In this document: positions 17,093-29,187 of the stretch, in pieces
Layout of the letters: each line of letters begins with the position of its first letter
Position numbering within the stretch: the first letter of the stretch is position 1
DNA from: an uncultured Prevotellaceae bacterium
Lineage (GTDB): Bacteria > Bacteroidota > Bacteroidia > Bacteroidales > Bacteroidaceae
Length of the DNA stretch: 64,000 nucleotides
Direction of reading: 5' to 3'
Assembly: GCA_902800495.1 (NCBI GenBank)
Contig: CADCET010000009.1
Coordinates: 48,961 to 112,960 of the forward strand
Notes under the pieces: model-generated
Told to the model about the DNA's origin: nothing
The model's database searches: none
The model's input: the letters and a program-made list of their open reading frames with translations, nothing else
Made by a program: the position numbers and the translations under genes

Positions 17093-17137
17093 CACCCCAA
17101 AATTCGCATATATAATATAATAAGGTATAAAAAAGCA

Positions 17138-18496
17138 ATGAACATTACGTTTGAGAACCCCGACAAGGTGAACGGTCTGCTGACCATCACCATCGAGAAG
17201 GAAGACTATCAGGAAGCTGTCGAGAAGACGCTGAAGAACTATCGCAAGAAGGCCCAGGTGCCCGGATTCCGTCCCGGCATGGTGCCTATGGGCATGATTA
17301 AGAAGCAGTACGGCACCGCCGTGAAGGTTGACGAGGTGAATCGCCTGATGGGCGACAAGCTGATGGCCTATATCCGTGAGAATAACATCCAGATGCTGGG
17401 CGAGCCCCTGCCGAGCGACAAGCAGGAGCCGCAGGACTTGGAGAAGGACGGTCCGCTGACCTTCATCTTCGACATCGCCGTGGCCCCCGAGTTCAAGGCC
17501 GAGCTCACTGGCAAGGACAAGGTGCCTTTCTACAGCATCAAGGTTGACGACAAGCTCGTCGATGACCAGGTGCAGATGTACGCCTCACAGGGCGGTGAGT
17601 TTGTGAAGGCCGACGTCTTCGGCGGCAACGACACGCTGACCGGTGACCTGCGCCAGTTGGACGAGCAGGGTAACACCCTCGAGGGCGGCATCACCGTCGA
17701 CAGCGGTATGATCATGCCCGCCTACATCAAGGACGAGGCCCAGAAGAAGCTCTTCGACGGCTGTAAGCCCGGTGATATCATTACCTTCAATCCTAAGAAG
17801 GCTTATCCCGACAACGACGCCGAGGTGGCCGCCCTGCTGAAGCTGCAGAAGGACGACGTGAAGGAGCTGACCAGCGACTTCAGCTACCAGGTGACCGAGA
17901 TCCGCCACTTCCAGCCCGCCGAGGTGAATCAGGCCCTCTTCGACCGCGTCTTCGGTGAGGGCAGCTGTGCCGACGAGCAGGCTTTCCGCCAGAAGATCAG
18001 CGAGATGCTGCAGGCTCAGCTCGTTCAGAACAGCGACTATAAGTTCCTGCTCGACGTGCGCGCGTATATGGAGAATAAGGTGGGCAAGTTGGAGTTCCCC
18101 GAGGCCCTGCTGAAGCGCGTCATGTTGAACAACAACAAGGACAAGGGCGAGGACTACGTCGAGAAGAACTTCGAGGGTAGCATCAAGGAGCTGGCTTGGC
18201 ACCTTATCAAGGAGCAGCTCGTGGCCGCCAACGATATCAAGATTGAGGACGACGACCTTAAGAATGTTGCCAAAGAAGCTGTGCGTCAGCAGTTTGCACA
18301 GTACGGCATGTCGAATGTCCCCGACGATGTTCTGGAGCAGTATGCCGGTGAGCAGCTGAAGAAGCGCGAGCAGGTGGAAGGCTTTGTCGACCGTGCCGTC
18401 GACCAGAAGCTCATCGAGAAGTTGAAGACCGTCGTGAAGCTCGACGAGAAGAGCGTTACCCTCGACGAGTTCAACAAGATGATGCGTGGTGAGTAA
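17138..18496 (+). CDS. tig: Trigger factor chaperone
   Basis: 452 residues from the ATG at 17138. The N-terminal ribosome-binding domain contains the signature GFRPGMVPMGMIKKQYG, a variant of the usual G-F-R-x-G-x-x-P-x. The middle is FKBP-like and the C-terminal half is a helical chaperone arm. It meets nascent chains at the ribosome exit. First of the conserved tig-clpP-clpX-recQ run. Strong codon bias (GAC, AAG, CTG) fits high expression. Confidence 0.93.
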   Translation: MNITFENPDKVNGLLTITIEKEDYQEAVEKTLKNYRKKAQVPGFRPGMVPMGMIKKQYGTAVKVDEVNRLMGDKLMAYIRENNIQMLGEPLPSDKQEPQDLEKDGPLTFIFDIAVAPEFKAELTGKDKVPFYSIKVDDKLVDDQVQMYASQGGEFVKADVFGGNDTLTGDLRQLDEQGNTLEGGITVDSGMIMPAYIKDEAQKKLFDGCKPGDIITFNPKKAYPDNDAEVAALLKLQKDDVKELTSDFSYQVTEIRHFQPAEVNQALFDRVFGEGSCADEQAFRQKISEMLQAQLVQNSDYKFLLDVRAYMENKVGKLEFPEALLKRVMLNNNKDKGEDYVEKNFEGSIKELAWHLIKEQLVAANDIKIEDDDLKNVAKEAVRQQFAQYGMSNVPDDVLEQYAGEQLKKREQVEGFVDRAVDQKLIEKLKTVVKLDEKSVTLDEFNKMMRGE

Positions 18497-18521
18497 TAAA
18501 AAACCAAAAAAATAAAAAAAA

Positions 18522-18557
18522 GTGGGAAACCTTTTTGGTTTTCCGCTTTTTTTTTAT
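18522..18557 (+). terminator. Terminator after tig
   Basis: GTGGGAAACC pairs with GGTTTTCCGC (10 bp with G-U pairs), loop of about 5 nt, then a long T-run. Confidence 0.85.
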
Positions 18558-18558
18558 T

Positions 18559-18566
18559 AATTTTGT
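18559..18566 (+). promoter_or_regulatory. -7 box of clpP
   Basis: TAATTTTG directly after the tig terminator, 21 nt before the clpP ATG. Confidence 0.55.
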
Positions 18567-18587
18567 AACTCGCTTAGAAAATAGACT

Positions 18588-19250
18588 ATGAACGACTTTA
18601 GAAAATACGCAGTAAAGCATTTGGGAATGGACGGTCTGACCTTCGATCAGGTGATGCAGGCGCAGTCACAGTATTTGAACCCTTACATTCTGGAGGAGCG
18701 CCAGTTGAACGTCACGCAGATGGACGTCTACTCGCGCCTGATGATGGACCGCATCATCTTCCTCGGCACGCAGATTGACGACTACACGGCAAACACGCTG
18801 CAGGCGCAGTTGCTGTACCTTGACTCGGTAGACTCCGGCAAGGATATCTCGCTGTATATCAACTCTCCCGGCGGTAGCGTGACGGCCGGCTTGGGCATCT
18901 ACGACACGATGCAGTTCATCTCGTCGGACGTGGCCACCATCTGTACCGGCATGGCCGCCTCGATGGGTGCCGTGCTCTTGGTCGCCGGACAGGAAGGCAA
19001 GCGGTCGGCACTGCCCCACAGCCGTGTGATGATCCACCAGCCGCTCGGCGGTGTTCAGGGTCAGGCTTCTGACATCGAGATTGAGGCTAAGGAGATCCTG
19101 AAGTTCAAGAAGGAGCTGTACACCATTATCTCGGAGCACTCGCATACGCCGTATGAGAAGGTCTACCAGGATAGTGACCGCAACTATTGGATGACGGCTG
19201 AAGAGGCCCGTGAATATGGTATGATTGATACGGTGTTGGTGAAGAAGTGA
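18588..19250 (+). CDS. clpP: ATP-dependent Clp protease proteolytic subunit
   Basis: 220 residues. The catalytic Ser lies in TGMAASMGA, the His in [11 protein letters not shown], and the Asp in the following helix ([18 protein letters not shown]). ClpP forms a double heptamer ring that degrades substrates fed by ClpX, whose gene follows about 300 bp downstream. An N-terminal extension of about 25 residues before the conserved core is common in Bacteroidetes. Confidence 0.96.
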   Translation: MNDFRKYAVKHLGMDGLTFDQVMQAQSQYLNPYILEERQLNVTQMDVYSRLMMDRIIFLGTQIDDYTANTLQAQLLYLDSVDSGKDISLYINSPGGSVTAGLGIYDTMQFISSDVATICTGMAASMGAVLLVAGQEGKRSALPHSRVMIHQPLGGVQGQASDIEIEAKEILKFKKELYTIISEHSHTPYEKVYQDSDRNYWMTAEEAREYGMIDTVLVKK

Positions 19251-19271
19251 TGGCGTTTTCGAGGCGTCTTT

Positions 19272-19376
19272 TTCGAGATACGAGGTGCGAGGTGCGAGGT
19301 ACGAGATTACCTTGTAACAGAAAATATCGCAGCAGAGTATTCTCGTACCTCGTACCTCGCACCTCGCACCTCGAAA
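19272..19376. repeat. Palindromic 7-bp repeat element, copy 1
   Basis: Left arm of about five heptamers (GAGGTGC/GAGGTAC type), right arm its complement (CTCGTACCTCGCACCTCG), enclosing a core from TTACCTTGT to GCAGCAGAGTAT. It is followed by ATAAGAGTGAAGA. It occupies the clpP-clpX gap; the rest of the gap (to 19550) shows nothing recognisable. Confidence 0.85.
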
Positions 19377-19550
19377 TGAATAAGAGTGAAGAATTAAAAA
19401 ATTAATAAATACAAGTTTCGCATGTTGAGAAGATATAGGAAGATAAAGGAAGATATGCCGCTTTTCAGCGGCGAAGATAGAGGACAATACTCTGTCTGCT
19501 CTCCCTCTATCTACAAGGCAAGCGGAGCTTGCAAAAGATGAATTAAGGAA

Positions 19551-20774
19551 TTGAAAAAACAATGCAGCTTCTGTGGAAGAAGCGATAGAGAAGTGCGGCT
19601 GCTGATATCAGGTATCAGCGGTTATATCTGTGAAGACTGCGCGCAGCAGGCCTACCAGATAGCACAGGAGAACCTGGCGCAGTCGGCGTCGGGCGGGAAG
19701 AGAGGTAGCGGTAAGAAAGAGAAAGCCGTGCCCAAGCCCAAGGAGATCAAGGACTACCTCGATCAGTATGTCATCGGTCAGGACGAGGCTAAGCGCTACC
19801 TGAGTGTGGCCGTCTATAACCACTACAAGCGTCTGCGCCAGCCCGAGGACAAGAACGGTGTGGAGATTGAGAAGTCGAACATCATTATGGTAGGCTCTAC
19901 AGGAACGGGTAAAACCCTGTTGGCCAGGACGATAGCCAAGCTGTTGGACGTGCCGTTTACCATTGTCGACGCCACGGTGTTCACCGAGGCTGGCTATGTC
20001 GGCGAGGACGTGGAGAGCATCCTGACCCGTCTGTTGCAGGTGGCCGACTACGACGTTGAGGCCACGCAGCACGGCATCGTCTTCATCGACGAGATAGACA
20101 AGATAGCCCGTAAGAGCGACAACCCCAGCATCACCCGCGACGTCAGTGGCGAGGGTGTGCAGCAAGGACTGCTGAAGCTGTTGGAGGGAACGACGGTGAA
20201 CGTGCCGCCGAAGGGTGGCCGCAAGCATCCCGACCAGGAGTATATCCATGTCGACACCCGCAACATCCTGTTTATCTGCGGCGGTGCCTTCGACGGTATC
20301 GAGCGTAAGATAGCCCAGCGTCTGAACACCCATGTCGTCGGTTATAACTCGGTGCAGAATGTCCGCAAAATTGACAAGGAAGACCTGATGCAGTACGTGT
20401 CGCCGCAGGACTTGAAGTCGTTCGGTCTGATCCCCGAGATTATCGGTCGTCTGCCCGTGCTGACCTATCTTAACCCGCTTGACCGTAAGGCCTTAGAGCG
20501 TATCTTAGTAGAGCCGAAGAACTCTATTATAAAGCAGTATGAGAAGCTGTTCGAGATGGACGGTATCACGCTGACGTTCAGTCAGGACGCCTTGGAGCTG
20601 ATGGTTGACAAGGCTGTGGAATACAAGCTCGGTGCCCGTGGTCTGCGCTCCATCGTTGAGAACATCATGATGGATGCGATGTTTGAGGTGCCGTCGAAGA
20701 AAGTCAAGAAATTTGAAGTGACACGCGAGTATGCCGAGCAGCAGCTCGACAAGTCGCATTTGCAAGTAGCGTAG
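19551..20774 (+). CDS. clpX: ClpX unfoldase subunit
   Basis: 407 residues. The start is a TTG: the frame has a stop at 19539 and no ATG before the conserved N-terminus [14 protein letters not shown] lies 5 nt upstream. Zinc-binding domain C-x2-C (CSFC) and C-x2-C (CEDC) at the N-terminus, Walker A GSTGTGKT, Walker [12 protein letters not shown], and sensor/arginine-finger region RGLRSI. Hexameric AAA+ motor that unfolds proteins for ClpP. Confidence 0.95.
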   Translation: MKKQCSFCGRSDREVRLLISGISGYICEDCAQQAYQIAQENLAQSASGGKRGSGKKEKAVPKPKEIKDYLDQYVIGQDEAKRYLSVAVYNHYKRLRQPEDKNGVEIEKSNIIMVGSTGTGKTLLARTIAKLLDVPFTIVDATVFTEAGYVGEDVESILTRLLQVADYDVEATQHGIVFIDEIDKIARKSDNPSITRDVSGEGVQQGLLKLLEGTTVNVPPKGGRKHPDQEYIHVDTRNILFICGGAFDGIERKIAQRLNTHVVGYNSVQNVRKIDKEDLMQYVSPQDLKSFGLIPEIIGRLPVLTYLNPLDRKALERILVEPKNSIIKQYEKLFEMDGITLTFSQDALELMVDKAVEYKLGARGLRSIVENIMMDAMFEVPSKKVKKFEVTREYAEQQLDKSHLQVA

Positions 20775-20801
20775 AAAAGGAGGAAAAAGGAGGAAGCCTA
20801 T

Positions 20802-22979
<2,178 letters not shown>

Positions 22980-23124
22980 TGCGAGGTACGAGGTGCGAGG
23001 TACGAGGTACGAGGTGCGTGGTGCGAGGTATGAGGTACGAGGTGCGAGGTACGAGAATACTCTGCTGCAGCAATTCGCCAACAAGGTAATCTCGTACCTC
23101 GTACCTCGTACCTCGCATCTCGAT
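22980..23124. repeat. Palindromic 7-bp repeat element, copy 2
   Basis: Starts directly after the recQ stop. Left arm of about ten heptamers (GAGGTAC, GAGGTGC and variants), right arm of CTCGTAC type, core ATACTCTGCTGC to ACAAGGTAA. The core ends are the reverse complement of copy 1 at 19272, yet the right flank ATAAGAGTGAAGAG is in the same orientation in both copies. Confidence 0.85.
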
Positions 23125-23132
23125 AAGAGTGA

Positions 23133-24719
<1,587 letters not shown>

Positions 24720-24723
24720 ACGT

Positions 24724-26163
24724 ATGAAAAAGAAAGTTCTGATAGCCGCCGTGCTGTCGGTGGCCTCTGTTTTTGCTTCGGCACAGCCGAAGCCTGCGGA
24801 GAACGATCCCGTCGTGATGACCGTGGCAGGTAAGCCTGTGACGCTCAGCGAGTTTGAATATTCCTACAACAAGAACAACTCCGAGGGCGTCATCGACAAG
24901 AAGAACGTTGACGAATATGTAGAACTGTTTGTGAACTATAAGATGAAGGTGGCTGCTGCCCTCGATGCCAAGTACGACACGCTGACATCGTTCAAGCAGG
25001 AGTTTGCCCAGTATCGCGACCAGCAGGTGTTGCCGGCCATCGTCACCGACGAGGATATGCTGGCCGAGGCCCATCATATCTACGACAATACCGTGGAGCA
25101 GATAGGTCCCGACGGACTCATCCAGACGGCTCATATCCTGTTGCGTCTTGACCAGAAAGCCACGCAGGCCGAGCAGGATGCCGCCAAGGTGCGCATCGAC
25201 TCCATCTACAAAGCCCTGAAGGCTGGTGCCGACTTCGCTGAGATGGCGAAGAAGGTGAGTCAGGATCCCGGTAGTGCCCGTCAGGGCGGTCTGCTGCCCT
25301 TCGTGTCGCGCGGTCAGTTGGTGAAAGAGTTCGAAGATGCCGCTTTCGCCCTGAAGGAGGGTGAGATGTCGGGCATCGTGCAGTCGCCCTACGGTTACCA
25401 TATCATCCTGATGAAAGGCCGTAAGCAGATGGAACCCTTTGAGTTCCACAAGGAGAATATCCTGAAGTTTATGGAGCAGCGCGGCATCCGCGACCGCCTC
25501 GGTCAGGCCAAGGTCGACACCTTGGTGAGCCAGTCGGGCGGCAAGCTGACGCAGGCTGACGTGATGGACCAGAAAGCCGACGAACTGTCGGCCAAGGACA
25601 GCGACATGAAGAACCTTATCCGTGAGTACTACGAAGGTCTGTTGCTTTACGAGATCAGCAACCGCCTGGTGTGGGACAAGGCCGCCAAGGATGAGGCTGG
25701 TCTGGCTCGCTACTTCAAGGCTAACAAGAAGAAATATGCGTGGGACAAGCCCCGCTTCAAGGGTATCGCCTACCACGTCAAGACTCAGGCCGACGTCAAG
25801 GCCGTGCAGCAGTGTGTGAAGAAACTGAAGTTCGACCAGTGGAACGAAGCCCTGCGCCAGACCTTCAACGGCGACTCCGTCATCCGTATCCGCGTGGAGA
25901 AGGGTATCTTCAAGCCTGGCGACCATGCCTTGGTTGACAGCGCTGTCTTCAAGAAAGATACGACGGTGACGAAAGTCAAGGACTATCCCATCGATGCCGT
26001 CTATGGCAAGACCCTGAAGGCTCCCGAGGACTATACCGACGTTCGCGGTCAGGTGGTTGCCGACTATCAGGACCAGTTGGAGCGTGAGTGGGTGGCCGAG
26101 CTGAGACGCCGCTATACATTCACCGTTAACAAAGACGTCCTCCAAACCGTCAATAACCATTAA
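24724..26163 (+). CDS. Periplasmic peptidyl-prolyl isomerase (PpiC/SurA-like)
   Basis: 479 residues from the ATG at 24724 (MKKKVLIAAVLSVASVFASA, signal peptide). An alternative ATG at 24712 overlaps the guaB stop. One clear parvulin domain at about 130-240 (TAHILLRLD, DFAEMAKKVSQDPGSARQGGLLPFVSRGQLV, QSPYGYHIILMKGRK). The C-terminal half is SurA-like without an obvious second parvulin. Helps outer-membrane proteins fold. First of three envelope genes ahead of mutL, spaced by only a few bases. Confidence 0.88.
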   Translation: MKKKVLIAAVLSVASVFASAQPKPAENDPVVMTVAGKPVTLSEFEYSYNKNNSEGVIDKKNVDEYVELFVNYKMKVAAALDAKYDTLTSFKQEFAQYRDQQVLPAIVTDEDMLAEAHHIYDNTVEQIGPDGLIQTAHILLRLDQKATQAEQDAAKVRIDSIYKALKAGADFAEMAKKVSQDPGSARQGGLLPFVSRGQLVKEFEDAAFALKEGEMSGIVQSPYGYHIILMKGRKQMEPFEFHKENILKFMEQRGIRDRLGQAKVDTLVSQSGGKLTQADVMDQKADELSAKDSDMKNLIREYYEGLLLYEISNRLVWDKAAKDEAGLARYFKANKKKYAWDKPRFKGIAYHVKTQADVKAVQQCVKKLKFDQWNEALRQTFNGDSVIRIRVEKGIFKPGDHALVDSAVFKKDTTVTKVKDYPIDAVYGKTLKAPEDYTDVRGQVVADYQDQLEREWVAELRRRYTFTVNKDVLQTVNNH

Positions 26164-26166
26164 GCC

Positions 26167-27543
26167 ATGAAGAAAACCGTCATAGCAGCCCTCCTGTTCG
26201 TTGCAGGCTGTGGTTTTGCCGCTGCAAGCCCTATTGACAGCACCGCCGTTTCCGGTTCCGTCGTCGATGAGGTTGTCTGGGTCGTTGGTGACGAGCCCAT
26301 CCTGCGGAGCGATATCGAGCAGATGCGTCTGCAGGCCGCCCAGGAGGGAGTCCGTTTCAAGGGCAATCCCGACTGTGCCATCCCTGAGCAGATTGCTGTG
26401 CAGAAGCTCTTCCTGCACCAGGCCGCCATCGACAGTATCGAGGTCACTGAGTCAGAGATTGCCTCGGGTATCGACCAGCAGATAGAATACTGGATACAGA
26501 TGGCCGGCTCACGTGAGAAGTTAGAGGAGTATAAGAGGCAGACTGTCAGTCAGATGCGTGTCCAGTTGCACGACGACTTCCGCGACCGTCAGATGGTCCA
26601 GAAGATGCGCGAGAAACTGGTGGAGGATGTCAAGGTGACGCCTGCCGAGGTGCGTCGCTATTTCAAAGACCTGCCTCAGGACAGCCTGCCCTTCGTGCCT
26701 ACGGAGGTAGAGGTGCAGATTATCACGCAGACCCCCCGTGTCGGGATGGAGGAGATTAACCGTGTGAAGGACGAGTTGCGCGAATATACCGATCGTGTGA
26801 CGAAAGGTGAGACATCGTTTGCCACGTTGGCCCGCCTCTACTCCGAAGACCCTGGAACCGCCCGTAACGGCGGAGAGTTAGGCTATACCGGGCGTAGCGT
26901 CCTCGACCAGAACTTCGCCACCGTCGCTTTTGGACTGACCGACCCGAAGAAGGTATCGAAGATTGTGGAGTCGGAGTTCGGCTATCATATCATCCAGCTC
27001 ATTGACAAGCGCGGCGACAAGGTGAACGTGCGCCATATCCTGCGCAAGCCTATTGTCAGCGATGAGGCTATCAGTCAGGCTATCGTGCGCCTCGACTCTA
27101 TCGGCGACGATCTGCGGGCCAGGAAATTTACCTTCGAGGAGGCTGCCGCCTATGTCTCCGATGACAAGGACACGCGTAACAACCACGGTCTGATGGCCAA
27201 CACGTCGGAGAGCGGACGTACGTCGAAGTTCCAGATGCAGGATCTGCCGCAGGACGTGGCACGTGTCGTCGACACGCTGCAGGTAGGACAGGTGTCGCAG
27301 GCCTTCCAGATGACCAACGAGCGAGGCAAGACCGTCTGTGCCATTGTCAAGCTGAAGAACCGTACGGAGGGACATAAGGCCACTGTCACCGAGGACTTCC
27401 AGATTCTGAAGAATGTGGTTCTCAACAAGTTACGCGAGGAGAAGATTCGCAAGTGGCTGACAGAGAAAATCAAGGCCACCTATGTGCGTATCAATGGCGA
27501 CTACCGCGACTGCGACTTTGAATACCACGGGTGGGTGAGGTGA
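26167..27543 (+). CDS. surA: Periplasmic chaperone/PPIase SurA
   Basis: 458 residues. Signal peptide about 1-20. SurA N-terminal domain about 30-170 (VVDEVVWVVGDEPILRSDIE). First parvulin domain about 172-280 (EDPGTARNGGELGYTGRSVLDQNF, ESEFGYHIIQLIDKRGD), then a second, divergent parvulin-like domain (RHILRKPIVSDEA to VGQVSQAFQ). Chaperone for outer-membrane barrel proteins. Begins 3 nt after the previous PPIase stop. Confidence 0.9.
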   Translation: MKKTVIAALLFVAGCGFAAASPIDSTAVSGSVVDEVVWVVGDEPILRSDIEQMRLQAAQEGVRFKGNPDCAIPEQIAVQKLFLHQAAIDSIEVTESEIASGIDQQIEYWIQMAGSREKLEEYKRQTVSQMRVQLHDDFRDRQMVQKMREKLVEDVKVTPAEVRRYFKDLPQDSLPFVPTEVEVQIITQTPRVGMEEINRVKDELREYTDRVTKGETSFATLARLYSEDPGTARNGGELGYTGRSVLDQNFATVAFGLTDPKKVSKIVESEFGYHIIQLIDKRGDKVNVRHILRKPIVSDEAISQAIVRLDSIGDDLRARKFTFEEAAAYVSDDKDTRNNHGLMANTSESGRTSKFQMQDLPQDVARVVDTLQVGQVSQAFQMTNERGKTVCAIVKLKNRTEGHKATVTEDFQILKNVVLNKLREEKIRKWLTEKIKATYVRINGDYRDCDFEYHGWVR

Positions 27544-27567
27544 GAAATAAGAGGTAAGAAGTAAGAA

Positions 27568-29187
27568 GTGAAGGGCAAAGTTGTCTATCTGTTGTCGTTG
27601 TGTCTGCTGGCATGTTTTGCCAGCTCCTTGGTTTATGCCGCCAAGAAACGACCGCGCCGTGCCCCGCAGCAGCAGGATGAGCGTGTCTATCTGGTTCATG
27701 CCGACGTGTTGCACTACGACCAATGGAAGAACCGCGACGCCCAGATTCTCAACGGCAATGTGCAGTTCCGCCACAAGGGTGCTACGTTGCGTTGCGACAG
27801 CGCCTATTTCTATGAGGCCAGCAACTCTTTCGAGGCTTTCGGACATGTAAAGATGTTGCAGGGCGACACCCTCTCGTTAGTCAGCGAATATGCCTACTAT
27901 GACGGCAACGACGAGATGGCCATTGCCCGCCGTAATGTCGTGTTGAAGAACCGCGGAACGACCCTCTATACCGACAGTCTGAACTTCGATCGTATGTACG
28001 ACAACGCCTATTTCTTCGAAGGCGGTAAGATGGTCGATGGTAAGACCACACTCGTCTCCGACTGGGGCGAGTACAACACCAAGACGAAGGTGGCCGTCTT
28101 TAACTTCGACGTGAAGATGCGCAACAAGGATATGTACCTCACCACCGACACCCTCTATTACGATACCCACAACTCCCTGGCGCGGATTGTCGGTCCTACT
28201 GACATCACGTCGGGTCGCAGCCATATCTACTCAGAACGTGGCTACTATGATACGAAGAACGACAGGGCGCGTCTGCTTGACCGGTCGGTGCTGACCAACG
28301 GCGGCAAGACGTTGGTGGCCGACAGCGTCTGGCACGACGAGAAGAGCGGCCTGAGCAAGGCCTACTATAATGTTGTCTACACCGATACGGTGAATAACAA
28401 CATGCTGACCTGTAACTACGGCGAGTACGATGACCTCAAAGGCTATGCCATGTGTACCGACTCGGCTGTGGTCATGGATTTCTCGCAGCGCGACACCCTC
28501 TATATGCACGCCGACACATTTAAGATATATACTTTTAACATCAATACCGACTCTGTCTATCGCAAGATACACGCGTATAATAAGGTTCGCGCGTACAGAA
28601 TAGACGTGCAGGCCGTCTGCGACTCGCTGGTCTACAACTCGCTGGACTCCTGTATGACGATGTACAGCGACCCCATTGTGTGGAACATGCGGCAGCAGCT
28701 CGTCGGTGAGGAGATCCGGGTGTATATGCGCGACTCCGTCGTCGACCACGCCCATGTCATCAATCAGGCATTCTCTATCGAACAGCTGCCCGACGGCGAG
28801 AACTTTAACCAGGTGTCGTCGAAAGAGATGTTTGCCTTCTTTGAGAATGGTACCATCAGCGAGGCACGGGCAAAGGATAACGTCCTCATCATCTACTACC
28901 CCGAGGACAGCTCCGACAGTACGCTCATCGGTCTGAACTACACTGAGACCAGCGAACTGCGTATGTACATGGAGAACCAGAAGATGAAGAAGATCTGGAT
29001 GCCTAAGGCTGAAGGCACCCTCTATCCGATGTCGCAGATTCCGCCGGACAAGAAGCAGTTAGAGGGCTTCGCGTGGTTTGACTATGTCCGTCCGCTGTCG
29101 CGCGACGACATCTTCCACTGGCGTCCCAAGAAATCGGGCACCGAGATCAAGCCTCAGGTTACCCCCCGTAAAAAGAAGAAATCATGA
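27568..29187 (+). CDS. OstA/LptA-like envelope protein
   Basis: 539 residues with a GTG start at 27568. Signal peptide about 1-24 (LLACFASSLVYA). The rest is repeated beta strands of OstA/LptA type (YLVHADVLHYD, LNGNVQFRHKGATLRCDSAYFYE, AFGHVKMLQGDTLSLVSEYAYYDG), which form the LPS-carrying beta-jellyroll. It is far longer than E. coli LptA, as is usual for the Bacteroidetes OstA-like protein. Just before the start is a short degenerate repeat (AAGAGGTAAGAAGTAAGAAGTG) that includes the start codon. Its stop overlaps the mutL ATG. Confidence 0.85.
   Translation: MKGKVVYLLSLCLLACFASSLVYAAKKRPRRAPQQQDERVYLVHADVLHYDQWKNRDAQILNGNVQFRHKGATLRCDSAYFYEASNSFEAFGHVKMLQGDTLSLVSEYAYYDGNDEMAIARRNVVLKNRGTTLYTDSLNFDRMYDNAYFFEGGKMVDGKTTLVSDWGEYNTKTKVAVFNFDVKMRNKDMYLTTDTLYYDTHNSLARIVGPTDITSGRSHIYSERGYYDTKNDRARLLDRSVLTNGGKTLVADSVWHDEKSGLSKAYYNVVYTDTVNNNMLTCNYGEYDDLKGYAMCTDSAVVMDFSQRDTLYMHADTFKIYTFNINTDSVYRKIHAYNKVRAYRIDVQAVCDSLVYNSLDSCMTMYSDPIVWNMRQQLVGEEIRVYMRDSVVDHAHVINQAFSIEQLPDGENFNQVSSKEMFAFFENGTISEARAKDNVLIIYYPEDSSDSTLIGLNYTETSELRMYMENQKMKKIWMPKAEGTLYPMSQIPPDKKQLEGFAWFDYVRPLSRDDIFHWRPKKSGTEIKPQVTPRKKKKS

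Noticed and set aside
16851-17193. Open frames on both strands across the 21-bp array
   Set aside because: Open only because the repeat period is a multiple of three; no binding site or conserved sequence.
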